DNA of 64,000 bases from Sclerodactyla briareus (lineage: Eukaryota > Echinodermata > Holothuroidea > Dendrochirotida > Sclerodactylidae), in assembly GCA_026419785.1 (NCBI GenBank), contig JAODTK010005922.1:558001-622000 (forward strand), written 5' to 3'. Positions 1-12,507 of this stretch are shown in pieces; position 1 is the first letter of the stretch; the number at the start of each line of letters is the position of its first letter. Both the position numbers and the translations under genes were made by a program. The notes beneath the pieces were generated by a model, which searched no databases, had not been told where the DNA came from, and saw nothing but the letters and a program-made list of their open reading frames with translations.

Positions 1-555
1 AAATCGATATCGCGGTGTTTGTTTATCAACGTGCAACAAATTCTGAGATACGAATAGGATCACTATGTCACCGCACATTGCTGGCGTTTTCTAATCTCAT
101 TTCAATTGACTCATTCTACGATGCATTGCAAGTTAATTCGCGAGAAGTCTATATCGACCAACATATTTCATTATCAGTAAATGTGGAATGATAATGCTAG
201 CGGTGCGCATATTAGAACAAACGGAAACAGAGCACCAATGGTGCTTACTCCAAGCGTACAAATGTAAGCAAATATGTATGTTTTTTGTTAGAGAGCATCG
301 TAGTCAATGCAGATTTGGCAGATTATTCTCATCACAATTTCACAGAATTGTCCCTAGCATGACCCTTGAATTTCCGAACAAGCTGGGGGTACGACTATTT
401 TGTGACATTTCCTACCCATAGCTCATAAGCCCGTTGATTCCCTTTGAGCTAATCTTCGAGACAGGCTCATGTTTAACTCTATGGATGGTCAACACGTCGA
501 AACCCCATTACACTATTTAAGGGTAAAAAACATGCAATTCCATATTTTACGATGA
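1..555. other. Unassigned sequence at window start
   Basis: No repeat, RNA gene or convincing coding segment is visible. The short open stretch at 188-421 has no recognisable domain or splice context and is treated as chance. Confidence 0.4.
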
Positions 556-1262
556 CATGGCCCACCTTGGGCGCCGAAAGTAAAAAGAGAAGTATTTCAA
601 GCACCACTTAGTGTACTTTCATAGAACTAAATGTGTCTGTAGTAGGACAGTGGCGTCATATAGCCTAATTACACCCTCACAGTACGTATTAGAGCATCAT
701 TAGACCGAACATCATACTTTGGTGCACCGAAATTCGTAGGAGAAGCATTTTGCGAATTTCAGCATATGGGCCCTTGGGCCTTGGTCAGAACTTCCCAAAC
801 GCATCCATTGGCCCACTACCAAGAACTATTATATGTAACGTTACATAAAATCGACTGTTCAGAAGAGATGCACTGCCTGCTTCATTGTGGTAATTAATCA
901 AATGGCGCGTGGGGTCCAAGTGAGACCTCTCGGACCAAAAGTAGCTGATAAGCCATAGATATGGCTATTACACCATCGTTTATGATCGAACCCTCAGCAC
1001 TGTGCACTAACATTTGTAGGAGGAGCATTTTGCGTTATTGCACATATGACCCTCGGGCCCACCTGAGCCTCAGTCCAAAGTTCCTGAGAGCCCTGGGAGT
1101 AACGGCTATTAGACCGTCATTATGGCCGTACAATCAGCACTGAACTGTGCATGAAAAATTTGGTGAAGCATTTGCGTGATCTACCTGATGTGTCCACATT
1201 AATTGGGCCTTTGGGCCAGAAATTCGCAAGCACCCCCAATGGACCACTACCCCAGCAGCATC
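556..1262 (+). repeat. Degenerate tandem repeat, ~145-bp unit
   Basis: Three to four diverged units share a G/C-rich core (variants of GGGCCCTTGGGCC near 769, 1048 and 1201), a box reading approximately ATTAGACCATCATTATGG (near 698, 966 and 1108) and CAGCACTGTGCA. Core-to-box distances are similar between copies, giving a unit of about 140-150 bp, with one spacer enlarged around 825-960. The same family recurs at 55,890-56,105. The G/C core can pair with itself and form short hairpins. Function unknown. Confidence 0.6.
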
Positions 1263-2040
1263 ACATGTATTTTCAAAATACAAGTCACGAAAAAACAACT
1301 TTCAATAATGTGTTTGGGAATGTTATCAAAAGACCATGTGTTTTGTTATGCCAAAGACTGACTTCCAAAGTCAGAATAACAATGGGATTTTTACCTGTAT
1401 AGAAGGCCCCCTCGTGACGGTCACGAATGGGTCTACTCACCGGACAAGTAGGTTAGCCATATCGCCGTGGCTAATTCCTACTGATTTTGTGTCCAGGCGT
1501 GCAGGCTATGTCACCACGACGTCGCAGAGATCATTACGTTTGATATCTTAATTGTCATGAAGGTTAGCTATCTCTATAGGGGGGGTAGGGGCCTTTCCTA
1601 GTGGTCCTAGGTGTTCAGTTCAGCAACTAACGCATAAGGAAAAAGTCTGATCCTTGTATCAACAACCTGCAATCCACTTATCGCATGTGTTTTTCCTTTT
1701 CTACTATGGACTGTAACCAGGCACCATGTGTTGAAAAATGTCCTTTACTTTAATTACATACCCGTCCACTAGTTTCTCCAAAGTTTGTCCTATGTTGGTC
1801 ATTGAGCATATATTATGACATTGATGATATAATGGCAATAGGCAACACACCCAATTTTGGGAATTATTATCACACTTTTCGGTCGTTTGACTTTCATCTA
1901 CATGTTGCTGTTTCAGCAGTGCGTACCCTACAGTGTCCCAATATCCCCCGTATTTGAGAGCTCTGCTGCGTTCACACTAAGCCAAGGGTGATCGAGAAGA
2001 GGTAGTACAACTACACAAAGACAACCCGATCCTACTCTAC
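1263..2040. other. Unassigned intergenic sequence
   Basis: Ordinary mixed-composition DNA without a recognisable element. Short open stretches at 1151-1551 overlap in several frames and have no family signature. Confidence 0.35.
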
Positions 2041-2205
2041 CACTTCGTGCTGCATTCTTCTGCCTATATGCCGAGCTTCATTACGATACGACATAGTTAT
2101 GGTCGCTTCAGTTTTAAAAACCCTCAAACTACCCATTGGGAACTTTTGGGGTTACTTTCGACTATCTCCTTTTTAAATGAGTTATCGGGCGGTTTTCATT
2201 TTTAT
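2041..2205 (+). repeat. Dispersed repeat, copy 1 (partner at 21,835-22,000)
   Basis: Aligns by eye to 21,835-22,000. Shared words include CGTGCTGCATT, TCTGCCTAT, TGCCGAG, CAGTTTTA and TGGGAAC in the same order and orientation, with many substitutions and indels. No coding capacity or terminal structure was seen, so this is an interspersed repeat of unknown class. Confidence 0.55.
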
Positions 2206-3420
2206 TTCACAACTTTCAAGGGAAACTCAGTCCTGGGACACTAATCTCACATGAAGCCCGTTCGGTAAATAAATTACCATAAAACCGTTAACAATGAACA
2301 GGGGAAGACAAGCAGAAAAACAATATGAAAGTCACCTTTCGATAAACAATAACGACGACGGAAGTTATTGCCCACACACAAACCCAACAACTGCGATCAC
2401 CATACGTTACGGATACATGTAGATCGATCACGTGCGTGATCAACTATCGCGATAAAACAACAATAACTCTGACAAATACAGGGACAGAAACCACGTAACG
2501 GAAGTTTGTTGTTAGTATTTGTTGGTCAGCTGCAGCTTTAAAATCTCATGTAATATACGAAGTGTTGCGTGATGGTAGGTAAAATCCACAATGGACAGGC
2601 TTACAGCTGTGGGCAAAAATCAAGGCGGGATTTCATGCCCTCCCATATTGCTTCCCGTCCATGTCCCGCCTGACTATTCAGCGGTCAAATCCTGAAGTCT
2701 GTTCGACTGAATGCATCTCATGTTTCCTCTCCGTTGCTTTCTCTTTATGGTCGGTAAATTTCCGTATCAAACTTTATCTTACAGTAGGCCTCCTTTTAAC
2801 GGAATTACAAACCGCAGGATTCGATTACTAGGGCGCCCCCGCAGCCGGTATTCCCTGGGCGCCCCCACACGTGCTTCCTCCCGTAAGTTACGATACCAAT
2901 AGCTGAGAACCACTTACGGTAAGTTCACTAATGTTCTATCACATGGCGTCGTTCTGTAACACACATTCTGATGGTGCGTGAACATGGTATACCCAGCAAC
3001 TAAAATTCGTAATCAGGTTATTCAGGAACGGGAGTGGTAATAAATAGTGTGTACCCCCCCCCCCCTGGTTTTTTAACAGGGAGTTCCCCTTCCCAGTATA
3101 GTTAAACTGGTGTAATATGAATACACTTGTCTGGTGGGTGAGGTCTTTTTATATGCTGCCATATTTGTTTAATCCGAACATACCAGTCACAATCAGTGAC
3201 GTTGCCAGATATTAGTTTGGCAGCACTGTGCACAGTGTACCAACAGGGAGCACGGCGGAACCATATTTTTGGTCACTTTCCTGGAGACGGGTCCTAGGAG
3301 AGGAAGTTCAGTGAATTTTCCACATAAATACATATTATTATTTCTTCGAAACTATGACCGAATCCACATTTTTGTAGTCACCCACCCACCCAACCCCCAC
3401 CCCGCCCCACATTTCAGTTA
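2206..3420. other. Unassigned sequence with short C run
   Basis: No element recognised. A C homopolymer lies at about 3055-3065. CCCACCC-type C-rich sequence at 3380-3412 leads into the GC-rich repeat that follows. Confidence 0.35.
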
Positions 3421-3524
3421 GGATGGAACCTGGGAGGAACATACCTTCAGCAAGCCATCCCCACTCCCTCCCGCCCTCCCTCCTAGCTACGTCACTGATC
3501 ACTATTACAAATAAGCAGTGCGTC

Positions 3525-3660
3525 GTCGAGGCCGCATACCTTTTCTTCCGAGCCAAGGCCGAGGCTTACCCTTCGAGGAGGCCGATTCCGAGGGCATCTC
3601 CGCTCGAAGGGCCGAGGCCAAGGCCGATGCCGCAAACTTCCGATGTCCGAGGCCGAACCG
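3525..3660 (+). repeat. GGCCGAGGC-rich repeat, copy 1
   Basis: Dense, imperfect reiteration of GGCCGA/GAGGCC words, quite unlike the A/T-rich flanks. The words GAGGCCGCATACC and CCGAGG(A)CC also occur in inverted orientation at 24,610-24,760, so both belong to one GC-rich family. Open frames across it are low-complexity artefacts. Confidence 0.55.
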
Positions 3661-3879
3661 AGACTGGCTGGGCATATTTCAACAGTAATGTTGTTGCAGC
3701 CTTCAGCCACAATCACTATTTCCTCCGGTTGAATAAATCCTACATTACATAGTTAGTTTTATTTAGTTTTAGTTTTATGTTTTGTGAATAAGGGCCCGGA
3801 AAGGACATAATCCTCATAACGCCCCCGGATCCACAACATCCATCCCAAGGAAAGAAAACTGAACCAAACCACTAATAAT

Positions 3880-5890
3880 GTCGCCCGTGATCCTGAAAAA
3901 TAATCAGCTGATTTCTTGAACGCATTCACCACTCTTAGAGAAACAACGTTTCAGTAAGACAATTCACTCATGAATCACTCTCTGCGAGAAAGAACAGATT
4001 TACGAATGTCCAATCTGCAGCGCTTGCAACGAAGCTTGAGACAGTGGATTCTATTTGCAGTAACATTGGAAATTCAAGAAGTAAGTGGAGGACAGGTCCA
4101 TCGGAGTCCGGACAAAATTTTGAAAACCTGGATCAAGTCACGCCCGAATTCTCCTCAGCTCCATTGTATTTATACCGAGCGCCTTAACTTCCTCGTAGGG
4201 TAAATTTTTTTCAGAAGTGGAATCATTCTAGTTCCCTACCTGAACGTTTTCAATTACATGCTTGTCTTTTGCAAAGTTGGGATTCCACACTTGTACAACA
4301 GAATATTCCAGGTGCGGTCTACACAGTTGCTTGAACAGCCTGACAAATGTCATTATCAAGGAAACTGTAGTGGACGTCTACAAGCAAGAAGCCAATTACC
4401 TCTTTCTAAGCAGCTTCCGGCCACTGCTTGGAAGGTTGTTCAAAGAGATCAACACAACCCCAAGATCTTTTTTTTGAATTCACCTCCTGAATATTTTTGC
4501 CATTTAACTTAACTTGACGGAAGCGTTGCGATTGTAAAGCAACTGCATAACTGTTTGCACCTGTCGACATTGAAAAACATTTTGCCAATCGGAAGAACCT
4601 TTGGAAAGTATATCCAGATCTCTTTGAACATTGCCATCATCATCCTTCGACCGCGGACCTCCTGATACAACTAGGTATCGTCTGCGAACTTCTAATCCCC
4701 TGGGATAAACAGAACCTTCAAGATCGACAATATACGTCAGAAAGGTACGGCCCCGAGAACCGCTCCCTGGGACACCACTAGTGACCTTCCTGCCAAGAAG
4801 AGATTACCTCCCATTATTACAAGTTGTTTTGCCTATTATGGAGCCACTCACGGACATTCCCCTCAATGCCAAAGCTCCTCTCCAACTTGAGCAGAGCCTC
4901 TGAGGAACCTTGTCAAAGTTGTCGAAAGTCCAGGACATTCTTCAACATCAGTGCCGCTTGATAAACAAAACATGTAACATCTCCCATAAATTCAAACATG
5001 AGCGATTTCTCCTAAATCCATGCTGAGAATATCTAATCAGACTATGCTCATTGAACTAACTCACCATATGAACCCGAATGATTGATTCCCTTACCTTGCC
5101 GACAACACTAGTAAGACTGACTGCCTGTATTACAAGGGAGAGGACCGTTTACCTTTCCTTGAAAATCGGAGAAACATTGCTCTCCTCCATCATCCGGACC
5201 AATACCTTCTTGCAGATTCTATTGAAAATATAGCTATGAACGACAACTCGTCCGGCAAGGATTTAGTAAGAAAGGATCACTTCGTCAGACCAGGAGCTTT
5301 ACACTTTTGAGCTTCTGCAGTTTCTCCTATACTAAACCAGGCGAGCACACCTTATTACCAATACATACGGAGAAGACCCCGACAACTCGGTCACACCAAA
5401 ATTATCCAATTCTCATGAGTAAAAACAGAAGAGAAATAATTATTAAGAACCTAAGCCATCTCCTGGCTATCGCTGATTTACTAAAACCCGCGTCCGGAAT
5501 CTATCAATCACAGGACCAATGCTGTCCTTGACTTTCTGCTTCCCCTCATATAAGAGAAACATGCACGAGGATCTTCTTGATATTAGAGGCAACTGCCTCT
5601 CAAAATCAAGTTTAAGAAGCACCAGCAACAAACGCTGGACAAGCTTTTGCTGAACTTGAAAGGCCCTAGATCAGACCGGGACCCAGAAGAACGATAACGT
5701 CGCCATAAATGTCGCTAACATTTGTTGGCCAGAAAACTTCCTTTTTCATCTAAGACGCCTCTTGCTCTTACTACGTGCGGACGTTTCCCCTCCAAGGAGT
5801 CCACTTTCATAACCTCGTTAACCTTTTCATGAAGCCATTCCCGAGTCAGCATCATTCGTACTATCTAAGCATTTATGCCAATCTACTACT
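3880..5890 (-). mobile_element. Decayed LINE (CR1/Jockey-like) reverse transcriptase
   Basis: Reading the minus strand from about 5,890 down, the pieces follow the order of a CR1/Jockey-type ORF2. First comes a linker resembling DPRAFFSYI...ITDSQEMA and NNYFSSVFT (5,640-5,400). Next is a reverse-transcriptase part resembling FDKVPQRL (near 4,920), then VTSGVPG followed by a residual VLGAVPF (near 4,790-4,730), and the catalytic box FADDT-LY (near 4,690-4,660). C-terminal segments resembling RPHLEYSV (near 4,300), YEE-KALGINTMELRR (near 4,190) and RCRLDIRKSV (near 4,000) follow. The frame shifts several times and stops interrupt it, including just after FADDT, so it is not active. The endonuclease part is not seen, consistent with 5' truncation. 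Clade assignment is by motif memory only. Confidence 0.85.
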
Positions 5891-7120
5891 CGCTAAAAAA
5901 ACCTAGAAATGCCATCGACATGGCCATTCGCGCAACAAGAACACTCTGTGCGATATTGACGGAACAAGACACATTGAAAGCTAAATTATCGTGATCACTT
6001 GCACCGAGCTTACCCAAGCTCTCTAAATTATCTTCAGAATCCTGGATCACTGCTCAAAACTACAAACATCCAAAATATTATGCTTTCTGGTAATAAAATA
6101 TATTGCGAAAGGAAAACAATCCTGCGTGACCTTGAAAAAGCCAGATCCATGACTGCCACGAGTACCATTAGACCAAGACAATATCTGAATAATTGAATCA
6201 CCCATAATGATTGTATCTTCCCAAAAAGAAAAAACTTCGAAAATCATTCGGAAAAGAGTTGTGTCTTCAAGCTAATTTGGAGAACGGTACACAACACAAG
6301 TCAGCCCTCACCTACAACAAAACTCCACTCCCAATGTCACGAAGTTAATGTAGGGGCAACCATGGTTTGTGGTAGGTACTGAATTGTCTAGCCTACAGTA
6401 TCATTTCCTTTTGAACTGTTATGTTATTTTCTAACAAGTTACAACATTGGGCCAATTTTGGGATTTGTGAAGAAACACTTTACTTTACCCGGAATTACAT
6501 ATCTGATGTTGTATATATATATAGGGTGGAATATATGGTTTAGGAAGAAATAAAAAAACTTGGCTGTGTTTCACTTTTCAACATTTATTCTAATAGTTTT
6601 ATTTATGAGTCGTTGCTGCAGAGCTGCCAATTAGATTAACGTTTTTTATTCCTTCTGTTTGGATGACTACTGTATTCACAAATCAAACGTTTGTCATCCA
6701 ACAAATATACTGTTTTTGCTAATTTTCTTTGCCTTCTATTGTGTACTTTGCGGTTGCGCCTCGAAATGACGCAAAATGATTAATGAAGAAACAAATGTCT
6801 TTGGAACTATTTTTCATTGAGATAATATGAACTATTTGATATAGTCATTCTAATAGTGCACCGCCCCCTTAATTTCTTTCCCTATTGACTTACAAACACT
6901 AATTGGTTCCGTTCTCAGGCATCCTGGCACCTCCAGAGTTTGTTTTTTTTTTAACCTCGAATATCGCCATACCCACGGTGAAGCAAGATCCGCCCATTCC
7001 ATCCACCCACGATGTGCAATTCGATGTACCATGCCGTGTAGATTTTGAGCTAGTATGGAATCTATTTTTTAGCATGGTATTGCCGACCCAGTTTTCCTAC
7101 GGACCCTCGACCATAGGCCT
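5891..7120. other. Unassigned A/T-rich sequence
   Basis: No repeat family or coding signature recognised. A short TATATATATATA tract lies near 6,514-6,525. Confidence 0.35.
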
Positions 7121-7600
7121 TTCTTTTAGTCGTCCTTGAATTTTCCACAACAGCTCAAAAGTTGGACCAATTTCCATGAACTTTCAGCATTTGTACTTTG
7201 AAATATCCCCTTCGACAAAGTCAAAAGTAAATCCTGCATTCCCCTTACCACAGAGCACAGATGTACCCCCAAATAATAATTATGACTCCATTTTTTGATA
7301 ACTTTTCGGCGGATAATCTTCAAGCTAATACGTGGTGTGCCCCAATAAGTCATAACGTGCGTCCTCCCCACTAGGAAAATTTCCTTTTCGGGTCTCCAGT
7401 TTCTCAGGAAGGAATAGTTTCTTTCTTCCGAAAGGAACACGCAGTGTGGGTTTGAGTTTTTACAAACTTTGCTGGGGAATAAGTATTGTGATTGATAGGA
7501 CCCACTCCCAACCCCGAAGATTTTTGTAACCTCTCCAATAATGCCCCATACTTTCTGTAACATAATACCCATGGCCCCAATAAGTTTGTTCATGAATATT
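7121..7600. other. Open stretch, probably non-coding repeat-like DNA
   Basis: The minus strand is open for 155 codons (7,593-7,126), unusually long for this window. The translation shows no domain, no codon-level signature and no good flanking splice sites. I judge it a chance open frame in a moderately A/T-rich, possibly repeated segment, but it is the longest simple frame here and deserves a database comparison. Confidence 0.25.
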
Positions 7601-8685
7601 TTTTATAATCATGCAGCTAGACATTCTATGCATAGGGCAAACTAATAATTTGCTGATCCCATTAACTTATTCAGACTACACATTTTGATGAATGTTTGAC
7701 AATATGCCGCATCCAGGAAATGGAGCACCCGTACTAAGTGAGATAATATATTGAAGAAAAGGCATAACTTGTACTGAATGTGATTACCTGACGATGAACA
7801 AATGAATTCGAACGTTGGCATAACCAACTCATTTTACATACCGCCTAGCTTAGGCCCAGAACACATGCGGCTAGAAGAATAAGTCATTAAGAAGGTCATG
7901 GTAAAGGCAACCAACACCTAGTAAATGCTTGGCGATATTAATTGTGGTGATCTGCAATTGGGTCCCAAACATCTGGCAGAAATAATGCCACTGAACTAGC
8001 TGCACTAAGAGACTTATTTGCCCTTCTTATGACCACTTCCTAACTAATCAATTATCAATTATCTTCAACTAGGAAGGGGAAACTTTTGGACTTACATTTT
8101 CTTCCAAGGCCTCTTAGTGAAGTTCACAGCGGTCAACTTTGTTTAAAAAAAAGACCATACATAATTCTTTCTAGATTCTGAGGGTGAGACCAACGTTAAA
8201 TCCTATTAGTTCCTAGACAAAAATCTACTGTTTATAAACACAGCTTATTTGGAGTAGCATTAAGGAGGAGACAAAATGATTTGTCCGCCTTTATTGTCCT
8301 TGACCGGAGCCTGCATACGGTCGGACTCTAAGACTAGTTACTATTTGAAAAAAAAAAAAAACAAAAACAACACTTATCCCAGAGCTCTCAACAAGCATAT
8401 TCCGTCTAGGATCATGTATAAGCCCCTGGATGCTTCGCACAGTTTATTAAGATCAATTATCGCAGGCAGTCCAGCCTATATCTGCCGGCAAAGAAACAAC
8501 TCGAATCTAGTACTACTGAAGAACATACTGAATTGGTCGCAAATCCACAGTGGCGGAAGTCTATAAAGGACAATGCTTTACAAATTTGGGATCTATATAA
8601 AACAATCAAATTAAATCAATCGAAAGAATCAAGGAGGGCATGCATGTTGCAGAAACGTGATTTTGTCGACACTTCAAAGGGGGTG
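7601..8685. other. Unassigned sequence
   Basis: No supported feature. An A-rich run (8,349-8,378) interrupts a short open stretch at 8,276-8,566 with no family signature. Confidence 0.35.
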
Positions 8686-8689
8686 TGAC

Positions 8690-8920
8690 AGAATATCATG
8701 GAATCTTTAACTCTAGGGACCAATGGAGACGAAAAGAAGGAAGAAAGCCAGGCCGCAACTCTTCGTAATCAGTTAGCAATGGCATGGTGGTTGTTCCAAT
8801 GACTGAGCCTTGGTCTGCGTGGCTGCTCACATCCAAATCCCCCCCGATAAATATCAAGTTTTCCAGTACCAACAAGAACATTAAAGACTGGAATGAATGA
8901 TCAATACACACTAGAATTGA
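8690..8920 (-). mobile_element. Possible LINE endonuclease fragment
   Basis: On the minus strand near 8,880-8,760 the translation contains a segment resembling LIFIGGDLDV..ADQGSVIG followed by LLTDYEELRPG. This pattern of hydrophobic-GD-N/D, SVIG and a cysteine/tyrosine-rich stretch is seen in the endonuclease domain of craniofacial-development-protein-like LINEs. The remainder of the element is not visible on either side, so this is a fragment at best. The alternative is chance similarity in a 71-codon open stretch. Confidence 0.35.
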
Positions 8921-9430
8921 GAAAGCCTCATTTTAGGGTTTAGGCCATCCTGCCCACACCCAGTTACTACTAGCTGACTGATGTTTCACTGAACATTTGG
9001 TGAGAAAACCCTGAAATTAATTATGGGAGCTATCTCCTACAAGTTAGTGGTGGACATGTGCTAGAGAAATACTCACTACCCTACCCGCTATGGCGTGATT
9101 CTACGTACTATGTGGCAGTGAGAAGCACTGAACACTGCCCCGCGAGTACCGTGTCTAACATCCAACATCATAGGCAGACATTGAACATTGAAACCCGATG
9201 GTCTCGATATATTTTCTTTAACTTTTGCACAGGTGAAAAGAGGACATATGAAAACCCAACACCACATCCCGTAGGCTATTGAAAGATTCGAGCATGGTGC
9301 TTTGTTGAAATAATCTGCGTTATTTATGACGTTGCAGGAAGTTAAGTAATTAATATTTCATTTATATTCATGAATATATCGAAAATGATAATATATATAA
9401 AGTGGACTACACAAGGTAAGGCCAGGTTAG
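8921..9430. other. Unassigned sequence
   Basis: No feature recognised. The last 100 bases are A/T-rich, with a short TATATATA near 9,391. Confidence 0.3.
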
Positions 9431-9434
9431 AAAG

Positions 9435-9900
9435 TTAAAACTTTATTGATATTCCAAACGGTACTCGCACGTACGGCACAGAACTGAGAATAAACCACTT
9501 GTAGAAATATCTTACTTATTATATACAATAACACAATCAAATATGAAACGATACGAAATTAGCGCACCAATCTATCATTATAAAACTTTTATTGCACGGG
9601 GGCGAATGAATTGCGATGCCTGATCGTTTCAAGAAAAGGAAGTCTTATCCTTCCAATGCCGTCTGTGACTTGTGTCGGTCCAGATTGTGGTCAAGTTTGG
9701 ACTCGACGAAGCAATAGCGCAGGAGTGAGTTCAGACACCCGACTGTCGAAACTCCCCAACCACATCACTTGCTTTATTCATGATACAGTTAATACGATTC
9801 TTTTTCCATTTCAGTGATATTGCCACCCCAGCAGAACAAACAGTAACGCAGGACCCCCTGTATGTAAGCGCTATAAAAGATCTCTTGGCAAGCATTACCA
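9435..9900 (+). repeat. Duplicated segment, copy 1 (partner 63,060-63,550)
   Basis: Co-linear with 63,060-63,550 over about 450 bp. Long shared words are AAATTAGCGCACC, ATCTATCATTATAAAACTT, GAATGAATTGC, TCCAATGCCGTCT and CATCACTTGCTTT. Near the 3' end both copies have a pyrimidine-rich run ending in CAG, followed by a segment that can encode IATP-(A/S)-(E/D)-QTVT-(Q/H)-DPLY in both, though frame continuity is lost nearby in copy 1. The pair is either a dispersed repeat with a once-coding core or a duplicated gene piece. Copy 1 is diverged. Confidence 0.6.
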
Positions 9901-10076
9901 AGTGACAATTTACGGAGACATTAAAACCTGGGATTTCGTTTCTTCCACCAAGCATCGATGATACCCAGGTTTTCCCCCCCAAAAACTTGTCATCAGGGTA
10001 ACACCATAGTGAACACAGTCAATAGCAGTATCCCTAATGATAACAGTGGCGAGGGTAGGTAATCGTCAGACGAAGA

Positions 10077-11430
10077 TCAATACCCTTTCTTCGGTTTAGA
10101 AACATTCAACTTCAAAAAATTGGAGTCCACCCTGTAATTTGCAAACCCCTCGATCTGTTTGAGGTATGCACGGTCATCGGAACCAGTAATTAAACCAACC
10201 AGGGTGGTGTCATCGCAACTGAAGGGTGAACCCCCTGCATCTGAAAGTTGTTGCATCATGAGTGTACAATATGAAAAGGAATAGAGCTAGCAAGTCCCCT
10301 GGGGAGCACCAGGTCTGAATAAATAATATCCGAACAGCAGGTAGGAGCAAGTTTCACATACTGTAATCTGTTCGTAAGGTAGTTCATTGTCCATTCGACC
10401 AGGTTATGAGGGACCTTCAGAGTGACAAGTTGCTGTACTAGAATATGAGGTTGTGTAGTATTAAATGCAGAGGAGAATTAAAAAAACCGACACGAGCATA
10501 ATTACCACGGGCAAGAATGTTTCAGGTGAGCAAATAGCTTGGCCCAGACTGATAAGCGAACTGGAAGGGATCTCATAGCATTGATACAAATGGTTTAAAT
10601 CGCTTTAAAAATATGCGTTCACACAATTCATTGGCACAGCGGTTAGGGCAACGGGTCGAAGATCATTAAAAAAGGATATTGACTTAGATTTTGCTACAGG
10701 TGTGATACAAGACCGCATCCATAAATCAGGTATGCGTATTCGTAGTAAAGGAATGATTAAAATGTATGTAAAAATATAAGACAGTGGCGTTGCACAGTGT
10801 TTCAGGACCCGAGGTGTGAGCATGTCAGGTCCAGACGGCCTTTGATGAGTTGAGCTCCCGAAAACTTGTGTCGCACTTCATCTTAGGTAACCGTGAGTTG
10901 AAATACCCGCTAGATAATGAGCCGTATACTTTGACGTTCAGCCGAGAAGTCCTGATGATAAAACGGCGTTATAAAAAAAAATATTAGTTCATTGCATTCT
11001 GTACTCATCTGTGGCGGTTGGCAAGATGTCGTTTCGTTCCTGTATCCACTCTTCAAACGCATATCATTCCATATCTTCTTCATATTGTTTCTGTAAAATG
11101 GCCTTCAAGTTGTCATTGTATGCCGCCTTCTCCTCTCGGATTACTATCTTAATCGATTGGATTTGTCTTATCGACCCCTTCCAAAGATCACCTTCTTTCT
11201 GTTGATTATCTTTCACTCGCTTGGTAATCTATGGCTTGTTGATGGGGCTAGTTTAATCTGTTTGGTTGGGATTAAAAGTCGAAACGAATTGGATGTAATC
11301 ACCTTACGGTTTCTGTCAGTCTTCAGATCAATAGCGGCGTCAATAAACACGTTCCAGTCAGTAAATTCCAGCTCCGCTCAGGGAGATCAGAAGTTTTCGG
11401 AACCAAATTTAAAGCCTTCCTTGCGGTAGT
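10077..11430 (-). mobile_element. Decayed Rex/Babar-like LINE reverse transcriptase
   Basis: The minus strand reads in the order expected for a Rex-type (CR1 superfamily) ORF2. An N-terminal stretch near 11,360 resembles DWNVFIDAAIDL. It is followed by an N-K-P-stop-ITKRVKD-like segment (near 11,220) and a charged helix-like region (11,200-11,050). Then come VLKHCATPLSYIFTYI (near 10,800), LRPVALTAV (near 10,640), a residual GAPQG (near 10,310), DDTTLVGLITGSDD (near 10,200) and LKLNVSKPKK (near 10,090). Several frame changes and stops show that it is dead. No endonuclease region is visible upstream. The DDTTLVGLITG box is distinctive for this group; the clade name rests on memory of the family. 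Confidence 0.8.
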
Positions 11431-11730
11431 CCGTGGCGAGTTTATAATGGTTGATTTAATCTATGACAGATAGTTGTACTTATGTAGGAAGGACCTATCC
11501 GCTGTTTCTTCATTCTTCAACCGAACTACCCGTCATTGCGGGGTTGGAGAAGAGGTGCGGATATGAAATGTGGCATACATGTCATGAGGATCCAGCTGTC
11601 TTCACTTCCTCTGCTGCACGGTTGTTGTTGTTGTTTACTTTTTGTCTCTGGATGATAGCCGATTATTAGGCATTATTTAATCAGGGTATTATATAGCTAT
11701 CCGAGCGGTGGGAGTTGTATCGAAGTGTAA

Positions 11731-12507
11731 GCCTGCTCGTTTCCATGCACGCGGGCGGGCGGGCGTTTGAAGTCTCGTTTCCATGCACGCGGGCGGGCGG
11801 GCGTGGGTCGTTTTCCTTCTCGAGTCACGCACCTCTTCTCACTATTTAGTGTGTATATGCGCTATATCAGAACGCGATGTAGTCCTACTAGTAATTAATA
11901 TTGCTATTATGTTAGCATTTTTTATTGCTATTATTGTTGTTTGTTTTGTTTGTTGTTTGCGTTGTCGTTGTCATTGTCTTTGTCGTTGGCTGCATACTAG
12001 TGTTTAAACCTAACACCGGTTTTATTTTCTGAAAACCATTGTCTCAAATGTCAACGATACGTGGCCCCCTTAAAACTTCACAATTGACTTGTTTTGGAAT
12101 TTTAGATTAGCAAATACTTGACCAAATCACATCGGTTTAGACATGTAATCTGTGTTCAAAAATAGTGTCTGGCCCGTTAATATAGACACAACCGTATAAA
12201 ATCTCATCCCTAGTGTTGAACAGTTTTGAATGTTGTTTGGAACATTATTTGGAACCTCAAATTTCCTCTACTCTCCATTATCCGGCTTCAAGCAAGTAAG
12301 ATTGCAGGGAAATATCCCGGGAATTGATTGCGAATACCACCTGACACGCGGGCGAGCGGAAAAATCGCTACATGACTCGATTCGAAAACGCCCGCCCGCC
12401 TCGCCCCGCCTCCCGCGTGCATGGAAACGAACGGCTCCATTGAAAATAAAACGATCAGAGAATTTTAGACGCCGCCCGCCCGCCCGCGGTGCGTATGGAA
12501 GGCGGCT
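11731..12507. mobile_element. MITE with GC-rich terminal inverted repeats, copy 1 (Harbinger-like)
   Basis: The 777-bp element begins and ends with inverted copies of a TTTCCATGCACGCGGGCGGG-like terminus. Each end contains the terminus twice (left at about 11,739 and 11,777; right at about 12,412 and 12,478). A TAA trinucleotide lies immediately outside both ends (11,728-11,730 and 12,508-12,510), as expected for the 3-bp target duplication of PIF/Harbinger elements. The interior is non-coding, with a TTG/TTTG-rich tract at 11,925-11,990. It is co-linear with the second copy at 22,238-23,081 (shared CTAACAC, AACTTCACAATTGAC, TTAGCAAATAC, CTCTACTCTCCAT, GATTGCAGGGAAAT). No transposase is present, so it is non-autonomous. 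The family name is inferred from TAA and TIR only. Confidence 0.8.

Noticed and set aside
7126-7593. 155-codon open frame on the minus strand
   Set aside because: Longest simple frame in the window but without domain, splice context or protein-like composition. Left as an open stretch, not a gene.
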